DNA from: Alsobacter sp045348435
GTDB taxonomy: Bacteria > Pseudomonadota > Alphaproteobacteria > Rhizobiales > Beijerinckiaceae
NCBI RefSeq assembly: GCF_045348435.1
Contig: NZ_CP157484.1
Coordinates: forward strand, 1,488,001-1,552,000
Reading direction: 5' to 3'
Length of the DNA: 64,000 nt
Position numbers and translations under genes: made by a program. This document shows, in pieces, positions 34,101-43,007 of the stretch. Each line of letters starts with the position of its first letter. The stretch's first letter is position 1. The notes beneath the pieces are model-generated. The model saw nothing but the letters and a program-made list of their open reading frames with translations. It had not been told where the DNA came from and searched no databases.

Positions 34101-35030
34101 TCAGGCCCCGAAGATCGACCAGCCCATTCGCCGCGTCAGCGTCTCCAGCGCGATCCGGCCGAGATGGGAGTTGCCCGAGACGTCCAGTCCGGGCGACCAG
34201 ACCGCGATGGAGGCCTTCCCGGGCGCGATCGCCAGGATGCCGCCGCCGACGCCGCTCTTGCCGGGCAGGCCGACACGGTAGGCGAATTCGCCCGATCCGT
34301 CGTAATGGCCGCAGGTCAGCATCAGGGCGTTGATGCGCCTCGCCCGCTCCGGCCGGACCACGGCGTGGCCGGTGACCGGGCTGCGGCCCAGATGGGCCAG
34401 GAAGCGGCCCGCCGCCGCGAGTTGCCGGCACGACATCGCGATGGCGCAATGGTGGAAGTAGACGCCCAGGGTGTAGTCGACGGGATTGTCGAGCACCCCG
34501 AAGGATTTCATGTAGTTGGCCAGCGCCCGGTTGCGAAAGCCCGTCCTCTGTTCGGAGGCGGCGACGGCCTCGTCGATCACGATCGTCGGGTCGTCGGTCA
34601 GGAACCGCATGAACCGCAGGATCTCGCCCAGCGCCTCGCGCGGCTTGTGGCCGGAGAGGATCACGTCCGTCACCGCGATCGCGCCGGCGTTGATGAAGGG
34701 GTTGCGCGGGATCCCGCGCTCGCTCTCCAGCTGGACAATGGAGTTGAACGGCGTCCCCGAGGGCTCGCGGCCGACGCGCCGCCACAGCATGTCGCCGACC
34801 ATGCCCAGCGCCAGCGTCAGGGTGAATACCTTGGAGATGCTCTGGATCGAGAACGCCGTGTCGCTGTCGCCTCCCTCGAAGAGGTTTCCGTCCGCGTCGA
34901 TCACCGCCATTCCGAACGCGCCCGGGTCGACGCGGGCGAGTTCGGGGATGTAGGACGCAACGACGCCGCGGTCGTCCCGCCGCTTCATCTCGTCGACGAT
35001 CTCCTTCACGACGGTTTCAAGCTCGGCCAA
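34101..35030 (-). CDS. glsA: Glutaminase (GlsA/YbaS family)
   Basis: This 309-residue enzyme hydrolyses glutamine to glutamate and ammonia. It shows the serine-dependent glutaminase signature: FSIQSISKVFTLTLALGMVG near 59-78 (Ser and Lys of S-x-x-K), GTPFNSIVQLE, NPFINAGAIAVTDVI, and GKSGVGGGILAIAPGKASIA. Length is normal. The frame starts at TTG 35030. Its convergent position beside gstI and next to glnII gives a small glutamine-metabolism cluster, with synthesis and breakdown on the same block. Confidence 0.92.
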   Translation of the reverse strand: MAELETVVKEIVDEMKRRDDRGVVASYIPELARVDPGAFGMAVIDADGNLFEGGDSDTAFSIQSISKVFTLTLALGMVGDMLWRRVGREPSGTPFNSIVQLESERGIPRNPFINAGAIAVTDVILSGHKPREALGEILRFMRFLTDDPTIVIDEAVAASEQRTGFRNRALANYMKSFGVLDNPVDYTLGVYFHHCAIAMSCRQLAAAGRFLAHLGRSPVTGHAVVRPERARRINALMLTCGHYDGSGEFAYRVGLPGKSGVGGGILAIAPGKASIAVWSPGLDVSGNSHLGRIALETLTRRMGWSIFGA

Positions 35031-35181
35031 GGCGACCTCGTCTGATGCTGTGGCGCCCGGCGCCGGTCATGGCCGAGTCATAGGTGCTCGCACGGACCCT
35101 GGCCAGCCTCGGCGAAGCCGCCTTGACAGTCGAATCCAGAAGATCGGACAACGCCATCAGGGGAGGCCCTCGGACGTGAGC

Positions 35182-35787
35182 ATGGACTATGGCGACCGCC
35201 CGGGCGGCGGGGGAGGCAAGAGGCTGCGCTCCGACGCCAGGCGCAATCGCGACCGGCTGATCGAGACGGCGACCCGGGTCTTCGCCTCGCAGGGGGTGGA
35301 CAGCTCGCTGGAATCCATCGCGCGCCAGGCCGGCGTCGGCATCGGCACCCTGTATCGCCACTTCCCCAGCCGCGAGGCCCTGATCGAGGTGGTGTATCGC
35401 CGCGAGGTCGCCGCCATGCGCGACGCCGCGGTGGAGTTGCTCCGCGAGCACCGGCCCGACGAGGCCTTGTCGCTCTGGATGCAGCGCTTTGTCGATTATA
35501 TCGCAGCCAAGCGAGGCATGCATGAGAGCCTCAAGATCCTCTATGAGTCGGATTCGCCGCTCTTCGCCGAGACCTCCGGCGTGATCCCGCTGGCCCTGAA
35601 GACCCTGGTCGAGCGGGCCGTGGCGGCGGGCGCGATCCGGCGGGACGCCGACAGCGCCGACGTCCTGCACGCGCTGTCGAGCATCTACTCGGCGTCGGAA
35701 GGGCCCGAATGGCGCGACAGGTCCCGCCGCCTCGTGCGCCTGCTCATGGACGGCTTGCGATACGGCGCTCCGTCCGGCGACTGCTGA
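35182..35787 (+). CDS. TetR/AcrR family transcriptional regulator
   Basis: The 201-residue protein has an N-terminal helix-turn-helix: RNRDRLIETATRVFASQGVD then SLESIARQAGVGIGTLYRHF and PSREALIEVVYRREV. The C-terminal ligand-binding part fits the TetR_C SbtR-like type (LKILYESDSPLFAETSGVIP). The ATG at 35182 has a GTG two codons earlier. It diverges from glsA by about 150 bases, so it may regulate glsA or itself; the ligand is unknown. Confidence 0.85.
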   Translation: MDYGDRPGGGGGKRLRSDARRNRDRLIETATRVFASQGVDSSLESIARQAGVGIGTLYRHFPSREALIEVVYRREVAAMRDAAVELLREHRPDEALSLWMQRFVDYIAAKRGMHESLKILYESDSPLFAETSGVIPLALKTLVERAVAAGAIRRDADSADVLHALSSIYSASEGPEWRDRSRRLVRLLMDGLRYGAPSGDC

Positions 35788-35893
35788 ACCACGCGCCGGA
35801 AGGCGATCGTCGCGCCGGGCGCCGACGGGATGTGAGCGTGCGCACGTTCCTGGTCGGGAGCGCGGACTAGAGTGCATGGATCGGAGACGAGCC

Positions 35894-36184
35894 ATGCCCC
35901 TACGAGCGTCCCTGATCGTCCTGAACGGGCTTGCCCTCCAGCTGGCGGGCTGGAGCCCGAGCCCGAGCGAGATCATCCAGGCCGACTTCGAAGCGCGCTA
36001 TCTCAGCGCGCCGGAGTTTCGGGCCGAGATGGAGGCTCCCATTCCCGGACCCAGGGACGCCGAGATCGTGTGGACCGTGGGGTGTCCGGCCTACCGTTCC
36101 GCCTGTGGGGAGCCTCGCGGCCCGTCGATCGTTCAGCCTTCCGGCTTCTCCGAACGCCGGCCGGGCGCCGCCAGCACGCGGTAG
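35894..36184 (+). CDS. Small hypothetical protein, convergent and overlapping with next gene
   Basis: From ATG 35894 (GGAGACGAG upstream) the frame encodes 96 residues, with a weakly hydrophobic N-terminus (RASLIVLNGLALQLAGWSPS) and then SEIIQADFEARYLSAPEFRA. High third-position GC supports coding up to about 36130. The last 52 bases overlap the 3' end of the opposite-strand gene. No family is recognised. Confidence 0.4.
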   Translation: MPLRASLIVLNGLALQLAGWSPSPSEIIQADFEARYLSAPEFRAEMEAPIPGPRDAEIVWTVGCPAYRSACGEPRGPSIVQPSGFSERRPGAASTR

Positions 36185-37230
36185 AAGCCGCCCGGGTCGC
36201 TCTGGCCCGTGGCGCGGGCGGCCGCGAGAGCGTCGGTGATCCGGTCGGCGATGGGCAGGCGGTAATGCACGCTGTCCCAGAAATTGGTCTCGTCGTCCGT
36301 CACCGGGTTCGGATAGCGGAAGTCGACCACGGTGGCCCCATGCGCCGCCCCGATCTCGGCGACCTTGGCCTTGCAGGCGTCCAGCAGCGCGCCGGTGCGG
36401 CTCTCCGGCCTGGCGAGCAGGATCGAGGGGGCGGGCGGAAACAGCACGAACTTCGTCGTGCTGTCCGGCGTCCGCGCCAGCATCTGCTCAAGCCAGGGCA
36501 GGGCCGGGAACGTGAACTCCTTCGGGTCGAAGCGCTCCTGCGGAGCGTTCATGTCGGATACCGCGAAGCGGGCCTCCGACACGATGTGGCCGTGGGCGCG
36601 GGCGGCGTCATACTTGGCTTCGTCCGGCGTGAAGACGTCGTATCCGTTGAGCGAGATGATCTGCTTGGGCTTCTTGCGCAGGTAGTTCATGGCCAGCCGC
36701 CACGACATCCTCACCGTGCGCAGGTTGAACAGGTAACCCCAGTCGTTCCAGGGGTCGTCGTCGTAGAAGCTCTCCGGGAACGCCATTGGGGTGAGCCGCC
36801 GGGACGGCAGGGTCGCCTCCGGCGAGCACCAGTGGGGGTCGACGCCGACGATCAGCAGCTTCGGCCGCGGGGTCTCGCGCAGGAACAGGTCCGCGACCTT
36901 GGACTGTTCCCAGGGCGTGGCGGCGTTCATCCCCAGATTGAGAGTGTGCGCCCCGAAGGCGGCGTCCAGCCGGTCCGGCTTGAGCAGGCGGATCGTGGAC
37001 GTGCCGATGACGGCGCTGTCGAACATGTGGGCCCGCACCACCTGCGGGTAGGAGAAGCGGCGGTTCTCGTCCAGCAGCGCGATCGGCTTGGCGCGCAGCA
37101 GGCCGGAGCTGTAGGGGTCGAAGGTCAGGAGGAACAGGCTGAGCAGCGTCAGGCCCAGCGAAAAGACCGTCGCCGACGTCTGGAGCAGGCTGCGCCAAGC
37201 GCGCGCCGGGGCGAGACTGGTTCCGTCCAT
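36133..37230 (-). CDS. Membrane-anchored SGNH-like hypothetical protein
   Basis: The 365-residue protein has one N-terminal membrane helix (about 22-40, FSLGLTLLSLFLLTFDPYSS) and a long exported domain. Possible catalytic blocks resemble SGNH/AlgX-like hydrolases: MFDSAVIGTSTIRLLKPDRL (block I with Ser), LNLGMNAATPWEQ, and NFWDSVHYRLPIADRI near the C-terminus (Asp-x-x-His). Such proteins often acetylate or deacetylate surface polysaccharides. That fits the surrounding polysaccharide region, but the reaction is not proven. The ATG at 37230 is well placed. Confidence 0.72.
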   Translation of the reverse strand: MDGTSLAPARAWRSLLQTSATVFSLGLTLLSLFLLTFDPYSSGLLRAKPIALLDENRRFSYPQVVRAHMFDSAVIGTSTIRLLKPDRLDAAFGAHTLNLGMNAATPWEQSKVADLFLRETPRPKLLIVGVDPHWCSPEATLPSRRLTPMAFPESFYDDDPWNDWGYLFNLRTVRMSWRLAMNYLRKKPKQIISLNGYDVFTPDEAKYDAARAHGHIVSEARFAVSDMNAPQERFDPKEFTFPALPWLEQMLARTPDSTTKFVLFPPAPSILLARPESRTGALLDACKAKVAEIGAAHGATVVDFRYPNPVTDDETNFWDSVHYRLPIADRITDALAAARATGQSDPGGFYRVLAAPGRRSEKPEG

Positions 37231-37426
37231 GGGCTCACATCGCCCGCTGGACCAGAAGGATCAAGGTCTCGGCGACGCCGCGGACGCCGCTCTTCAGGCG
37301 GGATGCGCATTTATTCGACCGGATGGCGCCGCGGTCACAAAAATATTGACCATTGTCAAAGAAACTTCGAGAGAATGACGGCTCGAATACTGGGAAGGGG
37401 CACCGTAAGCTTGGCGTTGGGCTGGT

Positions 37427-37819
37427 TCAACTCGTCGGCCCGCCGCATCGCCGATAGGCGTAGCCGGCCGCGTCCACGGCGCGGCCGTCCCCAGTGGGCT
37501 TGAACTCCATGGCCGACAGGGCTCCCGCCGGCCCCGAGAGGCGCACTGTGATTCTGTCCCCCGCGATCTCGTACCGGGCATCCAGCCGCATGTCGGGCAA
37601 GGCCGGCTGAAGCGGCGGCGCGCGGATGACCACCGACTCCGCCGAGAACTCCAGGCCCGCGGGGTTGATGTCGCCCGTCTGCTCCTGCTGGCAGGGGAGG
37701 GGCTCCCTCACCCAGCGGCCTTCCAGGAGCCAGTTGCCCTCGGCGGCGAGCGCGGCGCCCGCCAGCAGAACCGCGATGAAAGCGAGCGACGCCGTCCGAC
37801 GATGATGCGTGTGCCTCAT
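37427..37819 (-). CDS. Secreted hypothetical protein
   Basis: ATG 37819 gives MRHTHHRRTASLAFIAVLLA, a signal peptide ending near AALA-AE, then a beta-rich mature domain (NWLLEGRWVREPLPCQQEQT; RYEIAGDRITVRLSGPAGAL) ending in AYRRCGGPTS. Length is 130 residues with two Cys. The layout resembles small lipocalin-like periplasmic proteins, but no family is assigned. Confidence 0.65.
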   Translation of the reverse strand: MRHTHHRRTASLAFIAVLLAGAALAAEGNWLLEGRWVREPLPCQQEQTGDINPAGLEFSAESVVIRAPPLQPALPDMRLDARYEIAGDRITVRLSGPAGALSAMEFKPTGDGRAVDAAGYAYRRCGGPTS

Positions 37820-37862
37820 CGGGCTCGGGTAGCGGCGAAGGACGGCGATCCCGTGGCGGAGT

Positions 37863-38093
37863 TCAGCCCTGCGCCGGGCTTCGCGGCCTCGCCGCGCCGC
37901 TGGCGTCGCAGGGACGCGCCTCGAAGCGGCTGGCGATGACGACGCCCGACGGGACGCTCCCGGCGCCACGGCCCGGGAAGTCGACCGCCATCGCGGCCGG
38001 ATACTGCTCGCGGCCCAACTCGACGAGAACGCGGGCGACGAAACCCGGAAGGCGGGACAGGGCGGTCACTACGCGCATTAGCACTCTCAACAT
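37863..38093 (-). CDS. Small hypothetical protein (76 aa)
   Basis: ATG 38093 opens MLRVLMRVVTALSRLPGFVA followed by RVLVELGREQYPAAMAVDFP and a variable end. The N-terminus is amphipathic and basic. The open frame upstream has no coding character. It lies 43 bases upstream of the secreted protein gene on the same strand. It is not recognised. Confidence 0.45.
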   Translation of the reverse strand: MLRVLMRVVTALSRLPGFVARVLVELGREQYPAAMAVDFPGRGAGSVPSGVVIASRFEARPCDASGAARPRSPAQG

Positions 38094-38255
38094 GCGCAAG
38101 ATCCTAGCGCATCTTGGTAAACCCCGTCCTAAGCTCCCGCGTGATCCGGGTGGGGTGGCGTCCGCGCGACGGCCCAATTGTGGTCCGGCCCAACGACCAC
38201 GGACGCGCTTGGGCGCGCCCCGGCAGTGAACGCCGCCTTCCTGCGGAGATGAAAA

Positions 38256-38621
38256 ATGCTCGCCCCGGACCACGCGGCCGCGCTGGTGCGCGCCATCTAC
38301 GTGACGATCCTGAAGAGGGAGCCCGACGCGGAGGGGCCGGCGTGCGCCTCTCGCGCCGTCGCGGCGGGGGCGACGTCCGCAGCGGACCTCGCGGCGCTTC
38401 GGGCGCTCGGGCCCGGGTCGAAGAACCGGCTCAGGTCGTCCGGCGCGAGTCCGAGATCCGTGGCCCAGGCTGGCATTTCGGCCTTGATGGCGCTGTGGAT
38501 CCGCTCGGCCGGACGCCGCGCGGCCGGTTTAGAGCGGGAGGCCGGCCGAAAGTCCTGGCTCGGCTCCGCGCCGGTGAGGCGGCTGATGACCAGCGGCCAT
38601 GACACGCCCATCTGGTCGTAG
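38256..38621 (+). pseudogene. DUF4214-like fragment
   Basis: The frame opens with LAPDHAAALVRAIYVTILKR followed by EPDAEG, which matches the start of a DUF4214 repeat (a Y-x-x-x-L-x-R-x-P-D-x-x-G motif), a module common in surface-polysaccharide and secreted proteins. The remainder loses similarity and runs into sequence antisense to the dead glycosyltransferase. I read it as a truncated end. Confidence 0.35.
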
Positions 38622-39582
38622 CGGGCGCGCGAGGCCGAGCCCATCCGCTCCGTCTCGGCGCGGTCCTCCCAAAGTCGGTCCAGCCCCTTGCGCGATCACG
38701 GCCGGCTGCGGCGCGCCAGCCCCGTGTCGCCGTCCAGCGCGAATTTTAGCGGGCCGCCCGGGTCGTCGCAGGTCAGCACCGCCTTGTGGGACAGCATCGC
38801 CTCCAGGGTGACGTAGGCATAGTCCTCGTCCCGAGGCGTGTGGACCACCGCGAGGCTCTCGGCGTAGAGCGACACCTACTCGTCCTCGTTCGCCGATCCG
38901 CGCCACTCGATGTGGTCGGCGACGCCGAGTCCCTTGCTGCGCTTGACGATGGCGTCGAGATACTGGGCGTTGTCGGGCGCCCCGGGAACACCAGCCGGAC
39001 ATTCGACTTCGTGTGGGCCAACGCCTCCCCGACGAGGTCCTGCCGCTTGAGCGGGCTGATCCGGCTGGGGAAATAGATGTAGTCGCCATAGACCCTGCAC
39101 TCGTGGCGCTCGGCCAGGGGAGGGGTGTTGTAGCGCTGGAGCCGGCGGCTCACATTCTGGGAGATGGTTTAGACGCCCTTGGTCCGCGCGAAGGCGAGGT
39201 TGTCCGCCTTGATGATGGAGTTTCGCGCCGCCTTGCCGACCGGTTAGTGCAGGAGGTCGCTGACGCCCGAATCCCACTCGTCATAGGCCGAGCGGTGCTG
39301 GTGCAGCAGCCAGAACACCAGGTTCGGGTGCCTCGCCAGATAGGCCGGGAATTTCAGCCCGATCGCGAGGTCGACGGGGACGCCGTTGAAGTTGGAGGTG
39401 TCGGTCAGCGACGCCGCGATCATTTGATCGAGCAGCACCGAAGGCGGATACCACTTGAACGGCAGGGAGACGATTTCGGCCTCGTGGCCGTACTGGACGA
39501 GTTGGTCCCGGAGCGAGCGCGCCAGGAGCTCGGCTCCCCCCGTCACGAAGGGCCCTTGCGTCGTGACAAGGGCTATGCGCAT
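38533..39582 (-). pseudogene. Family 1/4 glycosyltransferase pseudogene
   Basis: ATG 39582 starts an intact glycosyltransferase N-terminus (MRIALVTTQGPFVTGGAELL) that is stopped by TAA at 39244-39246. The same frame continues (IIKADNLAFARTKGV) to a second TAA at 39169-39171. It continues again through ECRVYGDYIYFPSRISPLKR, then shifts frame near 39000 to APDNAQYLDAIVKRSKGLGV and stops at TAG 38876-38878. Coding sequence still follows (YVTLEAMLSHKAVLTCDDPG). Several independent lesions show long decay rather than a single sequence error. The parent was probably a polysaccharide glycosyltransferase of this surface region. Confidence 0.85.
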
Positions 39583-39654
39583 CGCGTGTCCGGTGTCCCG
39601 CCGCGGGCCGAGCGCCCGGGTTCCTGGTGTGGGTACTCGACCCTCACCCCGAAA

Positions 39655-40965
39655 TCAACGCTCGCGGAAGCCCTTGGCGAACGCCTCCTTGAGAGGATGG
39701 ATCATGTATTCCAGCGCCGTGCGCTCGCCCGACGGGAACACGACCTCGGCCGGCATGCCGGCCCTGAGGCGTGCCTTCATCTCCTCGGGGATGTCGGTGT
39801 CCGACACGGCCACCTGCGCCAGGAAGTAGGGCTGGCGGGAGGCCTCGTCGACCAGACGGTCGCGCGACAGGTTGCGGATCTGGCCCATGATGGTGGGCGT
39901 CGTGCGGGAGTGGAAGTTCGGGAAGCGGATCTCGGCGGCCTGGCCGGTCTGGAGCCGGTCGACGTCGGTGACCGGAACCTGCGCCTCCACGACGAGCTGG
40001 TCGTCCGTGGGCACGATCTCCAGCAGCGACTCGCCCGGGCGCAGGACCTGCCCGATGGTGCTGATCTTCACGTTCTGGACGATGCCGGCCCGCGGCGCGG
40101 TCAGCTCGGTCCGGCGCAGGACGTCCTCGGACACGCGGATTTTCTCGCGCAGGTCGGACATCTTCTGCCGCGTCTCCTGCATGGAGGCCGCCACGTCCTC
40201 CTGCAGCTTCTGCTGCAGCTGGTTCACCTGCAGCCGCACTTCATTGATGTTGTTGCGGGCCTTCGACTCGTCGATCTGGTTGCGGCCGATGACGCCGTCG
40301 AGGCGGGCCTTCTCGCGCTCCAGCGCGTTGCGGCGGGTCTTGGCCACCAGCCCCTTGTCGGCCAGGTCGCGCACGCCCACGAGCTCGTCATTGATGAAGA
40401 AGAGCTGCTGCTCGGCCGCCGCGCCTTCGCGCTTCAGGCCCTCGATCTCGGTCTCAAGCTGGTGCACCCGGCTCTGCAGCACGTCGATCTGACTGCGCAG
40501 CGAGTTGCGACGCTCGCGGAACTGGGCGTTCTGGTCGTCGATGATCTTGCGGACGCTGGGCGACGAGGCCCGGCTGTTCAGCTCCTCCGGATACGTCACC
40601 TCTGCCGCGACGTCGCGCTCGGCGATGAGGCGGGCCTCCTGGGCGATCACCGCGTCGAGCTGGTTGCGCACCAAGTCGAGGCTGGCGCGGGCCTGCGTGT
40701 CGTCAAGGCGGACCAGCACTTCGCCTTCCTGCACGAGCTGGCCTTCCTTGACGTTGATCTGTTTGATCATGCCGCCCTCGAGGTGCTGCATGACCTTGCG
40801 GCGCGAATCCAGCGACACCGACGCGTTCGCCACGACGGCGCTGTCGAGCTTGGTGAGCCCGGCCCAGAGGAACAGTCCCCCGATGCAGGTCGCGATCACC
40901 ACATAGCCGGCGATCGCGATGGTCCGATAGTCGCTGGACGCCGGAGGGGCCTCGATGACGCTCAT
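39655..40965 (-). CDS. HlyD/PrsE-type adaptor of a type I secretion system
   Basis: The 436-residue periplasmic adaptor has one N-terminal membrane helix (IAIAGYVVIATCIGGLFLWA), a lipoyl/biotinyl half-motif (VMQHLEGGMIKQINVKEGQL), about 180 residues of coiled coil, and the second half-motif with the C-terminal HlyD signature (LTAPRAGIVQNVKISTIGQV, then LEIVPTDDQLVVEAQVPVTD). It links the inner-membrane ABC transporter to a TolC-like outer-membrane channel. It lies 21 bases after the ABC gene and is surely co-transcribed with it. No substrate or TolC gene is adjacent. Confidence 0.92.
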   Translation of the reverse strand: MSVIEAPPASSDYRTIAIAGYVVIATCIGGLFLWAGLTKLDSAVVANASVSLDSRRKVMQHLEGGMIKQINVKEGQLVQEGEVLVRLDDTQARASLDLVRNQLDAVIAQEARLIAERDVAAEVTYPEELNSRASSPSVRKIIDDQNAQFRERRNSLRSQIDVLQSRVHQLETEIEGLKREGAAAEQQLFFINDELVGVRDLADKGLVAKTRRNALEREKARLDGVIGRNQIDESKARNNINEVRLQVNQLQQKLQEDVAASMQETRQKMSDLREKIRVSEDVLRRTELTAPRAGIVQNVKISTIGQVLRPGESLLEIVPTDDQLVVEAQVPVTDVDRLQTGQAAEIRFPNFHSRTTPTIMGQIRNLSRDRLVDEASRQPYFLAQVAVSDTDIPEEMKARLRAGMPAEVVFPSGERTALEYMIHPLKEAFAKGFRER

Positions 40966-40986
40966 GGTCTTCTTTCGCTGTCGTTC

Positions 40987-42780
40987 TTAGGCGGCCGGAG
41001 CCGAAGCGGTGCGCATCTCGGGCTGGGCGGCCAGCTTCTCGGCCGGCGCCGCCACCTTGTCGGGCGGGGACGCCACGACGCGCGGACCCATGATGTTGGC
41101 CAGCACCTCGTCGCGCGGACCGGCGAGCTGGACGGCGCCTTCGTTCATCACCAGGACATAATCGACCATTCCCAGGATGTTGGTCTTATGGGTGACGATC
41201 ACCACCGTGCGGCGGGCCTGCCTCATGGCGGCCACGGCCTGCACCAGCGCCTGCTCGCCGACGGAGTCGAGATTGGCGTTGGGCTCGTCGAGCACGATCA
41301 CCGCCGGCATGCCGTAGATGGCGCGGGCCAGCCCGATGCGCTGGCGCTGGCCGCCCGAGAGGGCCTGCCCGCCGTCGCCGATATGGGTGTTGTAGCCGTC
41401 CGGCAGCTTCTGCACGAGGTCGTGCACCCCGGCCAGCGTGGAGGCCCGGATGATGTCGTCCTGCGTCGCCGCCTCGTCGAAGCGGCTGATGTTCTCGGCG
41501 ATGGTGCCGGAGAACAATTCGACGTCCTGCGGCAGGTAGCCGATATGGCGGCCGAGGTCGTTCGGATCCCAGTGGTTGAGGTCCGCGCCGTCGAGGCGGA
41601 CCGTGCCGCCCGCGACCGGCCACACGCCGACCATCACCCGCGCCAGGCTCGACTTGCCGGCGGCCGACGCGCCGACCACGCCCAGCACCGCGCCGGCGGG
41701 AAGCGTGAGGGAGACGTTGCGCAGCACCAGGGTCTCGCGTCCCGGCGCGCGCGCATGGACGTTCTCCAGCGTGACGGTGCCGGCGGGGGTGGGCAGGCGC
41801 AGGCGCTTGGACGGCTCCGGCACCTTCTCCAGCAGGCCGTTGACGCGCCGGTAGGCCTCGCGCATCGAGACGAAGCCCTTCCAGTTGCCGATCGCGATCT
41901 CCACCGGGGCCAGCGCCTTGCCGATGATGATCGACGCCGCGATCATCATGCCGGGCGACACCTCGCGCTCGATCACCAGATAGGCGCCGACGCCCAGGAT
42001 CAGGCTCTGCAGCAGCGTGCGGTTGAACTTGGTGAGGGCGATCAGCACGCCCGCCTTGTTGCTGGCCGCGGCCTGCCAGCCGAGGGTGGCTTCATGGTGC
42101 TTCGACCAGCGCGAGCGGAGCGCCTCGATCATGCCCATCGCCTGCAGGACTTCCGCGTTGCGGAACGTCGCCACGGCGTGGTTGTTCGCCGCCATGGCGT
42201 TGCGCGACGCCTGGTCGAGGCTGCTCTTGGTGGAGTACTCGTTGGCCAGCGCCAGCCCGAAGGTGATGACGCTGCCGCCGACGGCGAGCCAGCCATAGAT
42301 CGGGTTCAGCGCGAAGGCCGCGATCACGTAGACGGGCACCCACGGGAAGTCGCAGAACGCCAGCAGGCCGCTGCCCGTGAAGAACTCGCGGATGGTGTCG
42401 ACGTCGCGCAGCGACTGCACATGCCGCGGGCTCGGCTGGATGATCGTCGCGCGCTGCACGCCGCGGAACACGTCCGGATTGGCGACCTTGTCGAACTTGA
42501 CGCCGGCCCGGACGAGGATCTTGGACCGCAGCATCTCCAGCGCCGACGACACCGCGTAGACGAACGCCAGGATGACGGTCAGCGCGACCAGGGTGCTCAG
42601 GCTGCGGCTGGACAGCACGCGGTCATAGACCTGCAGCATGTAGAGCGGCCCGGCGAGGGCCAGGACGTTGATGAAAAAGCTGAACACGACGGCCGTGGCG
42701 AGGGCGGGCCGGGTGGCGCGAAGCGCGGTCTTGATGGCTCCAGGGCCGAGCGGCTTACCACCATGCACTTCGTCAGACAT
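40987..42780 (-). CDS. Type I secretion ABC transporter permease/ATPase (PrsD-like)
   Basis: This 597-residue fused transporter has membrane helices in 25-300 (VVFSFFINVLALAGPLYMLQ first), then the ATPase. Walker A is GASAAGKSS near 365, the signature LSGGQRQRIGLARAIYG near 475, and Walker B AVIVLDEPNANLD, with the switch His in VIVTHKTNI. It exports proteins with C-terminal signals (RTX type) without cleavage, together with the HlyD-type gene downstream. Its length and the missing C39 peptidase fit the PrsD/HlyB-subtype of rhizobia. The C-terminus has an Ala/Pro/Lys-rich extension. Confidence 0.93.
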   Translation of the reverse strand: MSDEVHGGKPLGPGAIKTALRATRPALATAVVFSFFINVLALAGPLYMLQVYDRVLSSRSLSTLVALTVILAFVYAVSSALEMLRSKILVRAGVKFDKVANPDVFRGVQRATIIQPSPRHVQSLRDVDTIREFFTGSGLLAFCDFPWVPVYVIAAFALNPIYGWLAVGGSVITFGLALANEYSTKSSLDQASRNAMAANNHAVATFRNAEVLQAMGMIEALRSRWSKHHEATLGWQAAASNKAGVLIALTKFNRTLLQSLILGVGAYLVIEREVSPGMMIAASIIIGKALAPVEIAIGNWKGFVSMREAYRRVNGLLEKVPEPSKRLRLPTPAGTVTLENVHARAPGRETLVLRNVSLTLPAGAVLGVVGASAAGKSSLARVMVGVWPVAGGTVRLDGADLNHWDPNDLGRHIGYLPQDVELFSGTIAENISRFDEAATQDDIIRASTLAGVHDLVQKLPDGYNTHIGDGGQALSGGQRQRIGLARAIYGMPAVIVLDEPNANLDSVGEQALVQAVAAMRQARRTVVIVTHKTNILGMVDYVLVMNEGAVQLAGPRDEVLANIMGPRVVASPPDKVAAPAEKLAAQPEMRTASAPAA

Positions 42781-42869
42781 TGCTCACCATGAAAGAATCG
42801 CGACATCCGGGCGCTGGCAACACCCCCGGCTAATGACGAGGAACTAGACGACGCGTGGTACCATATTGT

Positions 42870-42897
42870 GGCAAAGCCTTTAAGAATAAACTTTGCC
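42870..42897. promoter_or_regulatory. Inverted repeat upstream of the type I secretion operon
   Basis: GGCAAAG and CTTTGCC face each other across a 14-base AT-rich spacer, about 90 bases before the ABC gene start, in the most AT-rich part of the gap. It could be an operator or part of the promoter. No regulator is identified. Confidence 0.35.
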
Positions 42898-43007
42898 AAT
42901 GGATCAACACGCGCAGCGATTCACGGGATGCTGCGTCGCCGGGGCCACTGTTCAAGGCGAAGCCGGCGCGGCGGCGGAACCCGTTCAACTCCAGGTTCGC
43001 CGACCGG

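Noticed and set aside
39013..42792. Very long plus-strand open frame (1,259 codons) opposite the type I secretion genes
   Set aside because: It is fully antisense to two clear genes, is rich in Arg, His, Asp and Gly, and shows no motif. Such frames arise from high third-position GC on the other strand.
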